64,000 bases of DNA from Citrobacter sp. R56 (GTDB lineage Bacteria > Pseudomonadota > Gammaproteobacteria > Enterobacterales > Enterobacteriaceae). Below, in pieces: positions 31,903 through 45,461 of this stretch. Each line of letters opens with the position of its first letter. Position 1 is the stretch's first letter. The stretch lies in the NCBI RefSeq assembly GCF_016811995.1, contig NZ_CP069159.1, positions 2,542,001 to 2,606,000 on the forward strand, read 5' to 3'. Under the pieces are notes generated by a model. The model was not told the origin of the DNA, searched no databases, and was given only the letters and a program-made list of their open reading frames with translations. The position numbers were made by a program, and so were the translations under genes.

Positions 31903-32863
31903 CTAACGCAGTTTTTCCAGCATTAGTCCGGCGCGTAAACCAAATGCCACATTGGGATTGGGAAAGAGAACATATTCAACATCATGGGTGGCGATCACCC
32001 GCTCTTCACCATCCTGTGCCAGTAACGTCCCTTCTTTAAAGGGCGTAAAGTTCAGCGTCTGGTTATCCATATGCAGGACAAACGCGTCGCTGCGACGGGT
32101 AATTTGCGACACCACGCGATAGCGTACTGGAGACAAATCCCCTGCGATGGCGAGATTGCCGGCAAGCAACGACGCTAACGCCTGTGCGGTGGGCGCAAAC
32201 AACGTGAGATCATTGTGGCCAAACGGCAGCGCCTTACCGAGTTCCAGCGTGCAGGACAGCGCGCCAAAATGCTCACAACTAAAATGCGTAAACGTGCCTC
32301 CCGGTGCCTGATGGAACACCAGCGCCTCCAGACCCGCCGCGCCAAGCCAGCTAAGAAATGTCTCCTCCCAGGGAATCGGACGCTGAGGCAATACGCCAAA
32401 CCGAACGTGATACGAGCCGCGAATCGCGGTATGCAGATCGAGATGCCAGCGTAACCGTTCACTGCCGCCCGCGAAAAAATTCTCCAGACACTGCTCCAGC
32501 TCGCGGGTACGCTCCGTTTCTGCACTCTCCGCAAACACCTGCCATCGCCCGCCAAACATCCGGTTCATGTCGCTGTGGCAATACCGTTTCCCAGTCGAGA
32601 GCGCCAGTGGATTCCCCAGCACCACCAGCAGTCGCCAGCGCAGCGTCTGTCGCCCCTGAAGGAGCGCTGAAAGCAGCGCATCCAGCATTTCCACCGGCGC
32701 CGTTTCGTTGCCATGAATCCCCGCAGAAAGCACCAGAGCGCGATCCACAGGTGTTTCTGGCGTGAGTTCCAGCAATCCGTGACCTAACCACCGCCAGCGA
32801 AAACCGGGGGCTTCCCCCTCCCGGATATCCGGCGGTTTTCCCGCCAGCGTCAGCGCAAGAAAG

Positions 32864-32871
<8 letters not shown>
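31903..32871 (-). CDS. astE: succinylglutamate desuccinylase
   Basis: This is the last enzyme of the arginine succinyltransferase pathway: N-succinylglutamate to glutamate and succinate. It is a zinc carboxypeptidase-like hydrolase with His53 and Glu56 in GIHGNETAP and His147 in [10 protein letters not shown] as metal ligands. The 322 residues are the family length. Its start overlaps the astB end by eight bases, as expected for the tight astCADBE operon. Confidence 0.96.
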
Positions 32872-37948
<5,077 letters not shown>

Positions 37949-38002
37949 TTAAAAGTTACTTTTATGTTAAAAAATATGAGTGTTTGCGCTGTAAATGTAG
38001 AT

Positions 38003-38018
38003 TGCAGAGTTCGTGCCA
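38003..38018 (-). promoter_or_regulatory. sigma-54 promoter of astCADBE
   Basis: On the minus strand TGGCACGAACTCTGCA matches the consensus TGGCACG-N4-TTGCA except for one base at the -12 element, with the invariant GG and GC ten bases apart. It lies 73 bases before the astC start. This agrees with the known NtrC/sigma-54 control of ast under nitrogen limitation in E. coli. Confidence 0.88.
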
Positions 38019-38082
38019 GCCAGTGCTAAAAATGCATAAACGGGAGATGAGAACGGAAAATCAACCGGTTACGACCCAACGA

Positions 38083-38112
38083 TATTCACTTTAATTGCAT
38101 AAAAAGTGAATA
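38083..38112. promoter_or_regulatory. 30-bp inverted repeat upstream of astC
   Basis: TATTCACTTT and AAAGTGAATA are perfect 10-bp arms separated by ten AT-rich bases. It lies 65 bases upstream of the sigma-54 promoter, where activators would bind. The AATATTCA-like halves resemble ArgR half-sites more than NtrC sites, but the spacing is unusual. The protein that binds it is unknown. Confidence 0.55.
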
Positions 38113-38375
38113 TGTTTGCGTATCCGGTGAGTATGGAGAGGAAAAAACGCAATATTATTCAGTTGCCAAATATAATTCTGGAATTGTGATCGTATACGAA
38201 ATTTATCGGAAATGACTGCCTCATTCTGACGCAGCGCGCCCTAAAACAGTGCGTTTTTTGCGCCATTGTTAATACCATTCACACCCATCGCCGTAATCTC
38301 ACGACAAGTGGCAGTCAGTTAGCCTAATTTCTGCTAACATCCTTGCACTATTCACCTTACAAAGTGGCAGCAACT

Positions 38376-39182
38376 ATGAAATTTGTCTCTTTTAATATCA
38401 ACGGCCTGCGAGCCCGCCCTCATCAACTGGCAGCCATTGTCGAAAAACACCAACCGGATGTTATTGGCTTACAGGAGACAAAAGTTCACGATGACATGTT
38501 CCCTCTCGAAGAGGTGGCAAAACTGGGCTACAACGTCTTCTATCATGGGCAAAAGGGCCATTACGGCGTAGCGCTGCTGACCAAAGAGACGCCGATTTCC
38601 GTGCGTCGCGGTTTCCCGCAAGACGATGAAGAAGCACAACGCCGGCTCATCATGGCGGAAATCCCCTCTCCACTGGGAAATATCACCGTCATTAACGGCT
38701 ATTTCCCTCAGGGCGAAAGCCGCGACCACCCGTTGAAATTCCCGGCAAAAGCGCAGTTTTACCAGAACCTGCAAAACTATCTGGAAACAGAGCTAAAACA
38801 AGAGAATCCCGTGCTGATCATGGGCGATATGAATATCAGCCCGTCCGATCTGGACATCGGTATTGGTGAAGAGAACCGCAAACGCTGGCTGCGCACCGGT
38901 AAGTGTTCCTTCCTGCCGGAAGAGCGCGAATGGATGGCAAGGCTGATGAACTGGGGTCTGGTTGACACCTTCCGCCAGGCAAATCCAGAAACCGTCGACA
39001 AATTCTCGTGGTTTGATTACCGCTCGAAAGGATTTGACGATAACCGTGGCCTGCGCATAGATCTTCTGTTAGCGAGCAATCCGCTGGCAGAACGCTGCGT
39101 AGAAACGGGGATTGACTATGAAATCCGCAGCATGGAAAAACCCTCCGACCATGCGCCAATCTGGGCCACCTTTCGCGGATAA
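38376..39182 (+). CDS. xthA: exodeoxyribonuclease III
   Basis: This is the main AP endonuclease and 3' repair exonuclease (268 residues). Catalytic motifs are Glu34 (GLQETK), Asp151/Asn153 (MGDMNISP) and the Asp258/His259 pair (SDHAPIW). The ATG used ([15 protein letters not shown]) is the E. coli start; an upstream ATG in the same frame would add 11 unsupported residues. It is monocistronic, with a hairpin after it. Confidence 0.97.
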   Translation: MKFVSFNINGLRARPHQLAAIVEKHQPDVIGLQETKVHDDMFPLEEVAKLGYNVFYHGQKGHYGVALLTKETPISVRRGFPQDDEEAQRRLIMAEIPSPLGNITVINGYFPQGESRDHPLKFPAKAQFYQNLQNYLETELKQENPVLIMGDMNISPSDLDIGIGEENRKRWLRTGKCSFLPEEREWMARLMNWGLVDTFRQANPETVDKFSWFDYRSKGFDDNRGLRIDLLLASNPLAERCVETGIDYEIRSMEKPSDHAPIWATFRG

Positions 39183-39245
39183 ATCATGCTGACGTCCTGG
39201 CGGCTACGTGGCGTAGGACGTTAAATATATTGAGTAAAATCAACA

Positions 39246-39280
39246 AAACGGCAGTAAGAATTTGTTACTTACTGCCGTTT
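39246..39280. terminator. hairpin between xthA and ydjX
   Basis: AAACGGCAGTAAG and CTTACTGCCGTTT are perfect 13-bp arms with a nine-base loop, followed by an AT-rich but T-poor stretch. It probably ends the xthA transcript and separates it from the ydj/ynj cluster. Confidence 0.65.
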
Positions 39281-39355
39281 ATTATACTGTCACAATCGTT
39301 TTTTGTTTCCCGACAAACTCTCTATTATCAAGTCTTGATATAGGAAACCGCTGCG

Positions 39356-40078
39356 ATGAAAGCCGAGTGTAAATTACCGATCGCCTGTCTGTTATTTGGC
39401 ATTGTGGTTTACGCTATTCATTCATTCGGATTCTTTGATTTAGTCGTTAATTTACCCCATCTGCAAGAAATCGTTCGCCAAAGCGGCACGCCTGGTTACA
39501 TCCTGTATATTCTGTTATTTATTGTTGCCACGCTCTGCCTGATGCCCGGCAGCGTGCTGGTCATTGTTGGCGGTGTGGTATTTGGTCCCCTTTGGGGAAC
39601 GCTGCTCTCCCTGGTGGCGGCAACCCTGGCCTCCTCATTATCTTTTCTGCTTGCCCGCTGGTTGGGCAGAGATCTGCTGCTTAAATACGTCGGCCACACG
39701 CCCGTATTTCAGGCGATTGAGAAAGGTATCATCCGCAGCGGTACTGATTTTTTAATCCTTACGCGTTTGATTCCATTATTTCCCTACAACATTCAAAATT
39801 ATGCTTACAGCCTGACGGCTATCTCATTCTGGCCTTTTACGTTTATTTCCGCCATCACCACCCTGCCCGGACTGTTGATATATACCCTGATGGCCAGTGA
39901 ACTCGCCAGCGAAGGGGTTACAACGCTCTTTATTGTGAAACTCTGTCTGGCAGGTCTGTCGTTATTTATTTTAATTCAGCTTGCCAAAATATATGCCCGA
40001 CATAAACGGGTTGATCTGCATGCTTCCGATACACCGAACAGCCCACCGACCTACTCATCGAATAATACGAAAGGATAG
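39356..40078 (+). CDS. ydjX: TVP38/TMEM64 family inner-membrane protein YdjX
   Basis: This 240-residue membrane protein (E. coli 236) of the DedA-like TVP38/TMEM64 (SNARE-associated) family has about six hydrophobic segments. The family core is at about 72-115: PGSVLVIVGGVVFGPLWG, then SFLLARWLGRD. The R-L-I-P-L-FP-YN motif (about 137-146) matches the superfamily signature for the second re-entrant loop. The transported molecule is unknown. It begins the eight-gene cluster. The ribosome site is weak. Confidence 0.9.
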   Translation: MKAECKLPIACLLFGIVVYAIHSFGFFDLVVNLPHLQEIVRQSGTPGYILYILLFIVATLCLMPGSVLVIVGGVVFGPLWGTLLSLVAATLASSLSFLLARWLGRDLLLKYVGHTPVFQAIEKGIIRSGTDFLILTRLIPLFPYNIQNYAYSLTAISFWPFTFISAITTLPGLLIYTLMASELASEGVTTLFIVKLCLAGLSLFILIQLAKIYARHKRVDLHASDTPNSPPTYSSNNTKG

Positions 40079-40082
40079 AGCG

Positions 40083-40766
40083 ATGCAACATCACACAACA
40101 ACATGGAAAAAAGGATTCACGGCACTGTGCCTGTTGGCTGTCGCAGGGCTTAGCGGCTGCGATCAAAAAACCGACGCGGCGGCGACCACACAAAAGACAG
40201 AATATGATGGTCTTTCGGAGAGTAAGCCGCTGCGCATCGATTCACAGGCGCACACTGTCACCCTGCTGGTGCAAATTAACGGGCGATTTCTTACCGACGA
40301 TACCCGCCACGGCATTGTCTATAAAGGCGGCTCCAATGGTCATAAATCCCTGTTTATCGGCTATGCCGATCCCAAAGCACTGTATGACGCGTTGAAACAA
40401 GCCGGTGCCACTCCGGGTGATAATATGACGATGGAGAATAAAGAGACCACCCATGTCGCCGGGAGTAAACTGGATATGTCGGTCAACTGGGAAGGCGCGG
40501 CTAAAGCATATTCCTTCAATGACGTTATCAATGACAGTAATGGCAAAACTCTGGATATGCGCTTCGGCGGTAATTTGCAGGCAGCACAAGAGATGAAAAC
40601 CGGTTGCCTGGTGTGTCTGGATAGCTGTCCTGTCGGCATTGTCAGCAACGCCACCTATACCTATGGTGCGGTCGAAAAACGCGGCGAAGTGAAATTTAAA
40701 GGTGACGCCTCGATATTACCGCCAGACGGCACGCTGGCTACCGTGACATTCAAAGTCGCTGACTGA
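40083..40766 (+). CDS. ydjY: Cys-rich periplasmic lipoprotein YdjY
   Basis: This 227-residue lipoprotein begins after the ydjX stop with a four-base gap. The signal peptide (TALCLLAVAGLSGC) ends in a lipobox with lipidated Cys near 23. A CLVCLDSCPVG segment near residue 179 has the pattern C-x2-C-x3-C-P, like an incomplete ferredoxin or a metal/thiol site. The rest is a predicted beta-rich domain. E. coli YdjY (225 residues) is uncharacterised. The ATG chosen has AAAGGATAGAGCG before it; longer frames overlap ydjX. Confidence 0.88.
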   Translation: MQHHTTTWKKGFTALCLLAVAGLSGCDQKTDAAATTQKTEYDGLSESKPLRIDSQAHTVTLLVQINGRFLTDDTRHGIVYKGGSNGHKSLFIGYADPKALYDALKQAGATPGDNMTMENKETTHVAGSKLDMSVNWEGAAKAYSFNDVINDSNGKTLDMRFGGNLQAAQEMKTGCLVCLDSCPVGIVSNATYTYGAVEKRGEVKFKGDASILPPDGTLATVTFKVAD

Positions 40767-40781
40767 GTTAACAGGTAAAGG

Positions 40782-41489
40782 ATGATGGATAATAAAACGC
40801 GTATTCTCTGGTACTACCGCTGCGGAATCATCATCCTGTTGGCAGCCACACTGTTAGCATGGGCGCTGCTTCCCGGCGTTCATGCGTTTATTAATCACAG
40901 TATTGCGGCCTTTGCCGCCGTGGACCAACAGGGCATTGAACGTTTTATTCAATCGTACGGCGCCCAGGCGGCGGTAGTCTCTTTCATTTTGATGATCTTG
41001 CAGGCCATTGCCGCCCCGCTTCCGGCGTTTCTCATCACCTTTGCCAATGCGTCGCTGTTCGGTGCCTTCTGGGGCGGCCTGCTCTCCTGGACAAGCGCAA
41101 TGGCGGGCGCCGCCCTCTGTTTTTTCATCGCCAGGGTGATGGGCCGTAGTGTTGTTGAGAAATTAACCGGCAAAGCCGTGCTGGATAGCATGGACGGTTT
41201 TTTTGCGCGTTACGGTAAACATACTATTCTGATCTGTCGTCTGCTGCCTTTTGTCCCTTTCGATCCGATAAGTTACGCCGCCGGTCTGACGTCGATCCGT
41301 TTTCGTCATTTTTTTATCGCAACAGGTCTGGGCCAACTACCGGCAACCATCGTCTATTCGTGGGCAGGAAGCCTGTTAACCGGTGGCACATTCTGGTTCG
41401 TGACCGGACTGTTTATTCTGTTCGCGCTAACGGTGGTTGTCTTTGCTGCCCGAAAATTCTATAGCGAACGTCAAAAGAGGAGTTCCTGA
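40782..41489 (+). CDS. ydjZ: TVP38/TMEM64 family inner-membrane protein YdjZ
   Basis: This is the second TVP38/TMEM64 protein of the cluster (235 residues), paralogous to YdjX. The family loop LQAIAAPLPAFLITFANASLF is at about 68-88 and RLLPFVPFDPISYAAGL at about 150-166. The last A of its stop TGA is the first base of the ynjA ATG, so translation of the two is coupled. The two paralogues flank the lipoprotein YdjY, which suggests that they work on one substrate together. Confidence 0.9.
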   Translation: MMDNKTRILWYYRCGIIILLAATLLAWALLPGVHAFINHSIAAFAAVDQQGIERFIQSYGAQAAVVSFILMILQAIAAPLPAFLITFANASLFGAFWGGLLSWTSAMAGAALCFFIARVMGRSVVEKLTGKAVLDSMDGFFARYGKHTILICRLLPFVPFDPISYAAGLTSIRFRHFFIATGLGQLPATIVYSWAGSLLTGGTFWFVTGLFILFALTVVVFAARKFYSERQKRSS

Positions 41490-42055
41490 TGGGGTTGCCG
41501 CCTCTGAACAAAATCCCGTTGATTTTACGTCCCCAGGCGTGGCTGCATCGCCGCCATTACGGCGAAGTGCTCAGCCCGATCCGCTGGTGGGGGCGTATTC
41601 CCTTTATCTTTTATCTGGTTTCTATGTTTGTGGGTTATCTGGAGCGCAAACGCTCGCCGCTGGATCCTGTGTTACGCGCCTTAGTCAGCGCCCGAATAGC
41701 GCAAATGTGCCTGTGCGAATTTTGTGTCGATATCACCAACATGAAAATCGCGGAACGCACAGGCAGTACGGACAAACTGTTGGCCGTCAGCGACTGGCGG
41801 CAATGTCCGCTGTTTAGTGAGTCGGAACGTCTGGCGCTGGAGTATGCTGAAGCCGCCACCATGACTCCCCCTACCGTCGATGACGCACTGCGCAGCACGC
41901 TGACCGCCCACTTTGACGCACAGGCGCTAACGGAACTGACGGCGCTGATCGGCCTACAAAATTTATCGGCGCGTTTTAACTCGTCAATGGACATTCCCGC
42001 TCAGGGGCTGTGTCGCCTTCCGGGCGGGCCGTCATCAGACGCGAAATCAGAATAA
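41489..42055 (+). CDS. ynjA: AhpD-like/carboxymuconolactone-decarboxylase family protein YnjA
   Basis: This 188-residue helical protein has the CMD/AhpD fold, with a Cys pair CEFC (near 73-76) preceded by another Cys (CLCEFC). In AhpD the C-x2-C pair is a disulfide redox centre with a nearby His; here the residues after it are VDIT, with no His three residues on, so classical AhpD chemistry is uncertain. It overlaps ydjZ and is 12 bases from ynjB. Confidence 0.85.
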   Translation: MGLPPLNKIPLILRPQAWLHRRHYGEVLSPIRWWGRIPFIFYLVSMFVGYLERKRSPLDPVLRALVSARIAQMCLCEFCVDITNMKIAERTGSTDKLLAVSDWRQCPLFSESERLALEYAEAATMTPPTVDDALRSTLTAHFDAQALTELTALIGLQNLSARFNSSMDIPAQGLCRLPGGPSSDAKSE

Positions 42056-42067
42056 TAAGGGGAAAAT

Positions 42068-43234
42068 ATGCGCCATTGTGTATTGTTATTGGGGATCCTG
42101 TCGCTCTTTTCCCAGACCACGTATGCCCTCGACTGGCAACACATCAAAGATGAGGTGAAAGGTCAGACCGTCTGGTTCAATGCCTGGGGCGGCGATAATG
42201 CCGTCAATCAGTATCTCGACTGGGTGAGCGGCGAAATGAAAACCCATTACGCCATCAACCTCAAAATTGTCCGTCTGGCCGACGCCGCCGATGCCGTTAA
42301 ACGCATCCAGACGGAGTCTGCCGCCGGGCGTAAAACAGGCGGCTCGGTGGATTTACTGTGGGTGAATGGCGAAAACTTCCGGACGCTGAAAGAGGCCGGA
42401 TTGCTGCAAACCGGATGGGCGCAAGCGCTGCCAAACTGGCGATTTGTGGACACAAAACAGCCGGTGGACGAGGACTTCGCCATTCCCACTGAAGGCGCTG
42501 AATCGCCCTGGGGCGGCGCGCAGCTAACCTTTATTGCCAACAGCGCGACCACGCCCGAACCACCCAAAACCCCGCAGGCGCTGCTGGAATTTGCCAAAAC
42601 GCATCCAGGAACCGTGACCTATCCGCGTCCACCGGATTTTACCGGCACCGCCTTTCTGGAACAGCTGCTGATTACGCTTACCTCCCAGCCTGATGCCCTG
42701 AAAATCGCCCCCAATAGCGCCACGTTTGCTGACGTTACCGCGCCACTCTGGCACTATCTCGATGCACTGCATCCCTGGTTATGGCGAAAAGGAGCCGATT
42801 TTCCGCCATCACCTGCCCGTCTGGACGCGCTGCTCAACGCCGGTGTGCTGCGCCTCTCCATGACCTTTAATCCTGCCCATGCGCAGCAAAAGATCGCCAG
42901 CGGCGAACTCCCCGCTACTGCCTACAGTTTTGGCTTTTCTCAGGGCATGGTAGGCAACGTGCATTTCGTCGCGATCCCGGCGAATGCCCGTGCCAGCGCA
43001 GGTGCGAAGGTGGTCGCCAATTTTCTGCTCTCCCCTGAGGCACAGTTACGCAAAGCCGATCCCACCTTCTGGGGCGACCCTTCGGTGCTGGATCCGCAAA
43101 AGCTCCCGGATGCCCAACGTAACGTTCTGCAGTCGCGAGTCCCGGAAGGATTGCCCGCCGTACTGCCTGAACCTCATGCCGCATGGGTAAACGCACTGGA
43201 ACAAGAATGGCTACGCCGCTACGGTACGCGTTAA
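42068..43234 (+). CDS. ynjB: ABC importer substrate-binding protein YnjB
   Basis: This periplasmic binding protein of 388 residues has a signal peptide (MRHCVLLLGILSLFSQTTYA, about 1-20) and a mature part starting DWQHIKDEV with the type-2 binding-protein fold (VWFNAWGGDNAVNQYLDW). Its family (COG4134) is only annotated as an uncharacterised ABC component; the fold is nearest to iron(III), thiamine, polyamine and sugar binding proteins. It overlaps ynjC by 28 bases and works with YnjC and YnjD. Confidence 0.93.
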   Translation: MRHCVLLLGILSLFSQTTYALDWQHIKDEVKGQTVWFNAWGGDNAVNQYLDWVSGEMKTHYAINLKIVRLADAADAVKRIQTESAAGRKTGGSVDLLWVNGENFRTLKEAGLLQTGWAQALPNWRFVDTKQPVDEDFAIPTEGAESPWGGAQLTFIANSATTPEPPKTPQALLEFAKTHPGTVTYPRPPDFTGTAFLEQLLITLTSQPDALKIAPNSATFADVTAPLWHYLDALHPWLWRKGADFPPSPARLDALLNAGVLRLSMTFNPAHAQQKIASGELPATAYSFGFSQGMVGNVHFVAIPANARASAGAKVVANFLLSPEAQLRKADPTFWGDPSVLDPQKLPDAQRNVLQSRVPEGLPAVLPEPHAAWVNALEQEWLRRYGTR

Positions 43235-44742
43235 TTTCGCTGCTCTGGTGCACTATAGCGGTGATCTATTCGCCGCTGGTTCCCGCCGCGTTCGCGCTTA
43301 TCATTCCCGCGCTGTCCGTCAACCACTGGCTGGCGCTGTTTGCCGACCCGCAGCTATCACAGGCACTGCTGGCGACGCTGACCTCGGTGACCATTGCCAC
43401 AGTTGGCGCGCTGGCGATTGCTCTGACGGTGATTGTCGCCCTCTGGCCAGGTGCGAAGTGGCTGCGTCTGTGCGCGCGTCTACCGTGGTTGCTGGCCATT
43501 CCGCACGTGGCCTTTGCCACCAGTGCGCTGCTGTTGTTTGCGGAAGGCGGGTGGCTGTACCAGATATTCCCTTATTTCTCCCCGCTAATGGATCGCTATG
43601 GTATCGGGCTTGGCGTGACCCTGGCGGTGAAGGAGAGCGCCTTTATCCTGTGGATCCTGGCAGCACTACTCAGTGAGAAGCAACTTTCCCAACAGGTTAT
43701 CGTGCTGGATACGCTGGGTTACAGCCGTCTGCAATGTCTGAACTGGCTGCTGTTACCTTCTGTGGCGCCTGCACTAGGCGCGGTAATGCTGGCGGTTGTC
43801 GCCTGGTCCCTCTCGGTGGTTGACGTGGCGATTATTCTCGGGCCAGGCAATCCACCTACGCTGGCGGTGTTAAGCTGGCAATGGTTAAGTCAGGGAGATA
43901 GCGAACAACAGATCAAAGGCGCGCTGGCCAGTTTGCTGCTGGTGGGACTGCTCGCCGCGTTTGCGCTGACAGGCTATCTGCTCTGGCGCTGCTGGCAACG
44001 CACTCTCCCCGCGATCAGCGGCGTGCGTCACCGCCGTTCATCCACGCGACCAAGCAAAACGCTTTCGGTGATGCTGCCGGTAACGGGCGTGCTGTGCGCC
44101 CTGCTGCTGGCGCTTATCGCTCACCCTGCGTCCGTCAACCCTGAGGCGTTACTCAACAGTCTGTACCTGGGCCTGGCTGCCAGCGCCATCGGACTCATCA
44201 TGATTCTTTTATGGCTGGAATGGGGACCCGCACGCGGGCATCGCTGGCTCTGGTTGCCGATTATTCTGCCGGCGCTACCGCTGGTGAGCGGGCAATATAC
44301 CCTCGCGCTGCGACTGGAACTGGACGGTCAGTTCGCCACCGTTATCTGGGGGCATCTGCTGTGGGTCATCCCCTGGATGCTGTTTGCGCTACGTCCGGCC
44401 TGGCAGCGCATCGACCCACGGCTGATACTGGTGGCGCAAACGCTGGGCTGGACAAAAGGTAAGATATTCTGCTGCGTAAAATGTCCGTTGGTGGTCCGTC
44501 CGGTTCTGCTGGCCTTTTCGGTAGGATTTTCCGTCAGTATCGCCCAGTATATGCCAGGACTTTGGCTGGGTGCCGGTCGCTATCCTACACTCACCACCGA
44601 AGCGGTCGCGCTCAGTAGCGGCGGCAGCAACGCAATCCTGGCGGCTCAGGCCTTGTGGCAGCTATTGCTCCCGCTGCTGGTTTTCGCGCTGACCGCGCTC
44701 ATTTCAAAGTGGATTGGCTATTCACGACAAGGACTCCGCTAA
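43207..44742 (+). CDS. ynjC: ABC importer permease YnjC
   Basis: This is a fused permease of 511 residues with two halves and about 12 transmembrane helices. Each half has an EAA-like loop: LDTLGYSRLQCLNWLLLP (about 178-195) and AQTLGWTKGKIFCCVKCP (about 412-429). The start (MATPLRYALI) lies inside the end of ynjB; an earlier ATG is in the frame but E. coli begins here. The last base of its TAA is the A of the ynjD ATG. Confidence 0.93.
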   Translation: MATPLRYALISLLWCTIAVIYSPLVPAAFALIIPALSVNHWLALFADPQLSQALLATLTSVTIATVGALAIALTVIVALWPGAKWLRLCARLPWLLAIPHVAFATSALLLFAEGGWLYQIFPYFSPLMDRYGIGLGVTLAVKESAFILWILAALLSEKQLSQQVIVLDTLGYSRLQCLNWLLLPSVAPALGAVMLAVVAWSLSVVDVAIILGPGNPPTLAVLSWQWLSQGDSEQQIKGALASLLLVGLLAAFALTGYLLWRCWQRTLPAISGVRHRRSSTRPSKTLSVMLPVTGVLCALLLALIAHPASVNPEALLNSLYLGLAASAIGLIMILLWLEWGPARGHRWLWLPIILPALPLVSGQYTLALRLELDGQFATVIWGHLLWVIPWMLFALRPAWQRIDPRLILVAQTLGWTKGKIFCCVKCPLVVRPVLLAFSVGFSVSIAQYMPGLWLGAGRYPTLTTEAVALSSGGSNAILAAQALWQLLLPLLVFALTALISKWIGYSRQGLR

Positions 44743-45374
44743 TGCTCGCTGTTCGCCATCTCTCACTGCATGTGGGACAAGTGCCACTGCTTAAACAGAT
44801 GTATTTTGCTGTCGATAAAGGTGACATTGTCACTTTAATGGGACCCTCTGGCTGTGGCAAATCGACCCTACTCTCCTGGATGGTGGGGGCGTTGTCTTCG
44901 CATTTTCAGGCGAGTGGCGAACTATGGCTTGATACGCGACGCATCGATGGTTTGCCCACCGCTGAGCGACAAATCGGCATTCTGTTCCAGGATGCCTTGT
45001 TGTTCGATCACTTCAGCGTCGGGCAAAATCTGCTGCTGGCAATCCCCGCCAGGTTGAAAGGTTCAGCGCGGCGAGACGCCGTTCAGCAAGCCCTTGAACG
45101 TGCCGGGCTGGAGGGGTTTTATCACCGCGATCCGACCTCGTTGTCCGGCGGTCAGCGGGCGCGTGTTGCCCTGCTACGTGCGCTACTGGCGCAACCGCAG
45201 GCGCTATTGCTGGATGAGCCGTTCAGCCGCCTGGATACGGAACTTCGCGAAGCCTTTCGCCAGTGGGTATTTGCTGAAGTACACCAGCAGGGAATTCCCG
45301 TGGTGCAGGTCAGCCATGACGTGCAGGATATTCCACCGGGTGGTGTGGTGTTGCAAATGGCTGACTGGGCGTGA
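44742..45374 (+). CDS. ynjD: ABC importer ATPase YnjD
   Basis: This is the ATP-binding subunit of YnjBCD, 210 residues. Walker A is GPSGCGKST (about 34-42), the Q-loop is ILFQDALL, the signature is LSGGQRARVALLRALL and Walker B is ALLLDEPFS, with the switch His in VSHDVQD. The ATG overlaps the ynjC stop. A longer frame starting in ynjC is open but improbable. Confidence 0.93.
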   Translation: MLAVRHLSLHVGQVPLLKQMYFAVDKGDIVTLMGPSGCGKSTLLSWMVGALSSHFQASGELWLDTRRIDGLPTAERQIGILFQDALLFDHFSVGQNLLLAIPARLKGSARRDAVQQALERAGLEGFYHRDPTSLSGGQRARVALLRALLAQPQALLLDEPFSRLDTELREAFRQWVFAEVHQQGIPVVQVSHDVQDIPPGGVVLQMADWA

Positions 45375-45461
45375 ATTTGCGCACAAACTGCGTTAACGCA
45401 AAGTTTTTGCCTCACGGCAGGAAGAAAATAGCGCCCTCTTATTTCAATGTCGGGCTATTCG

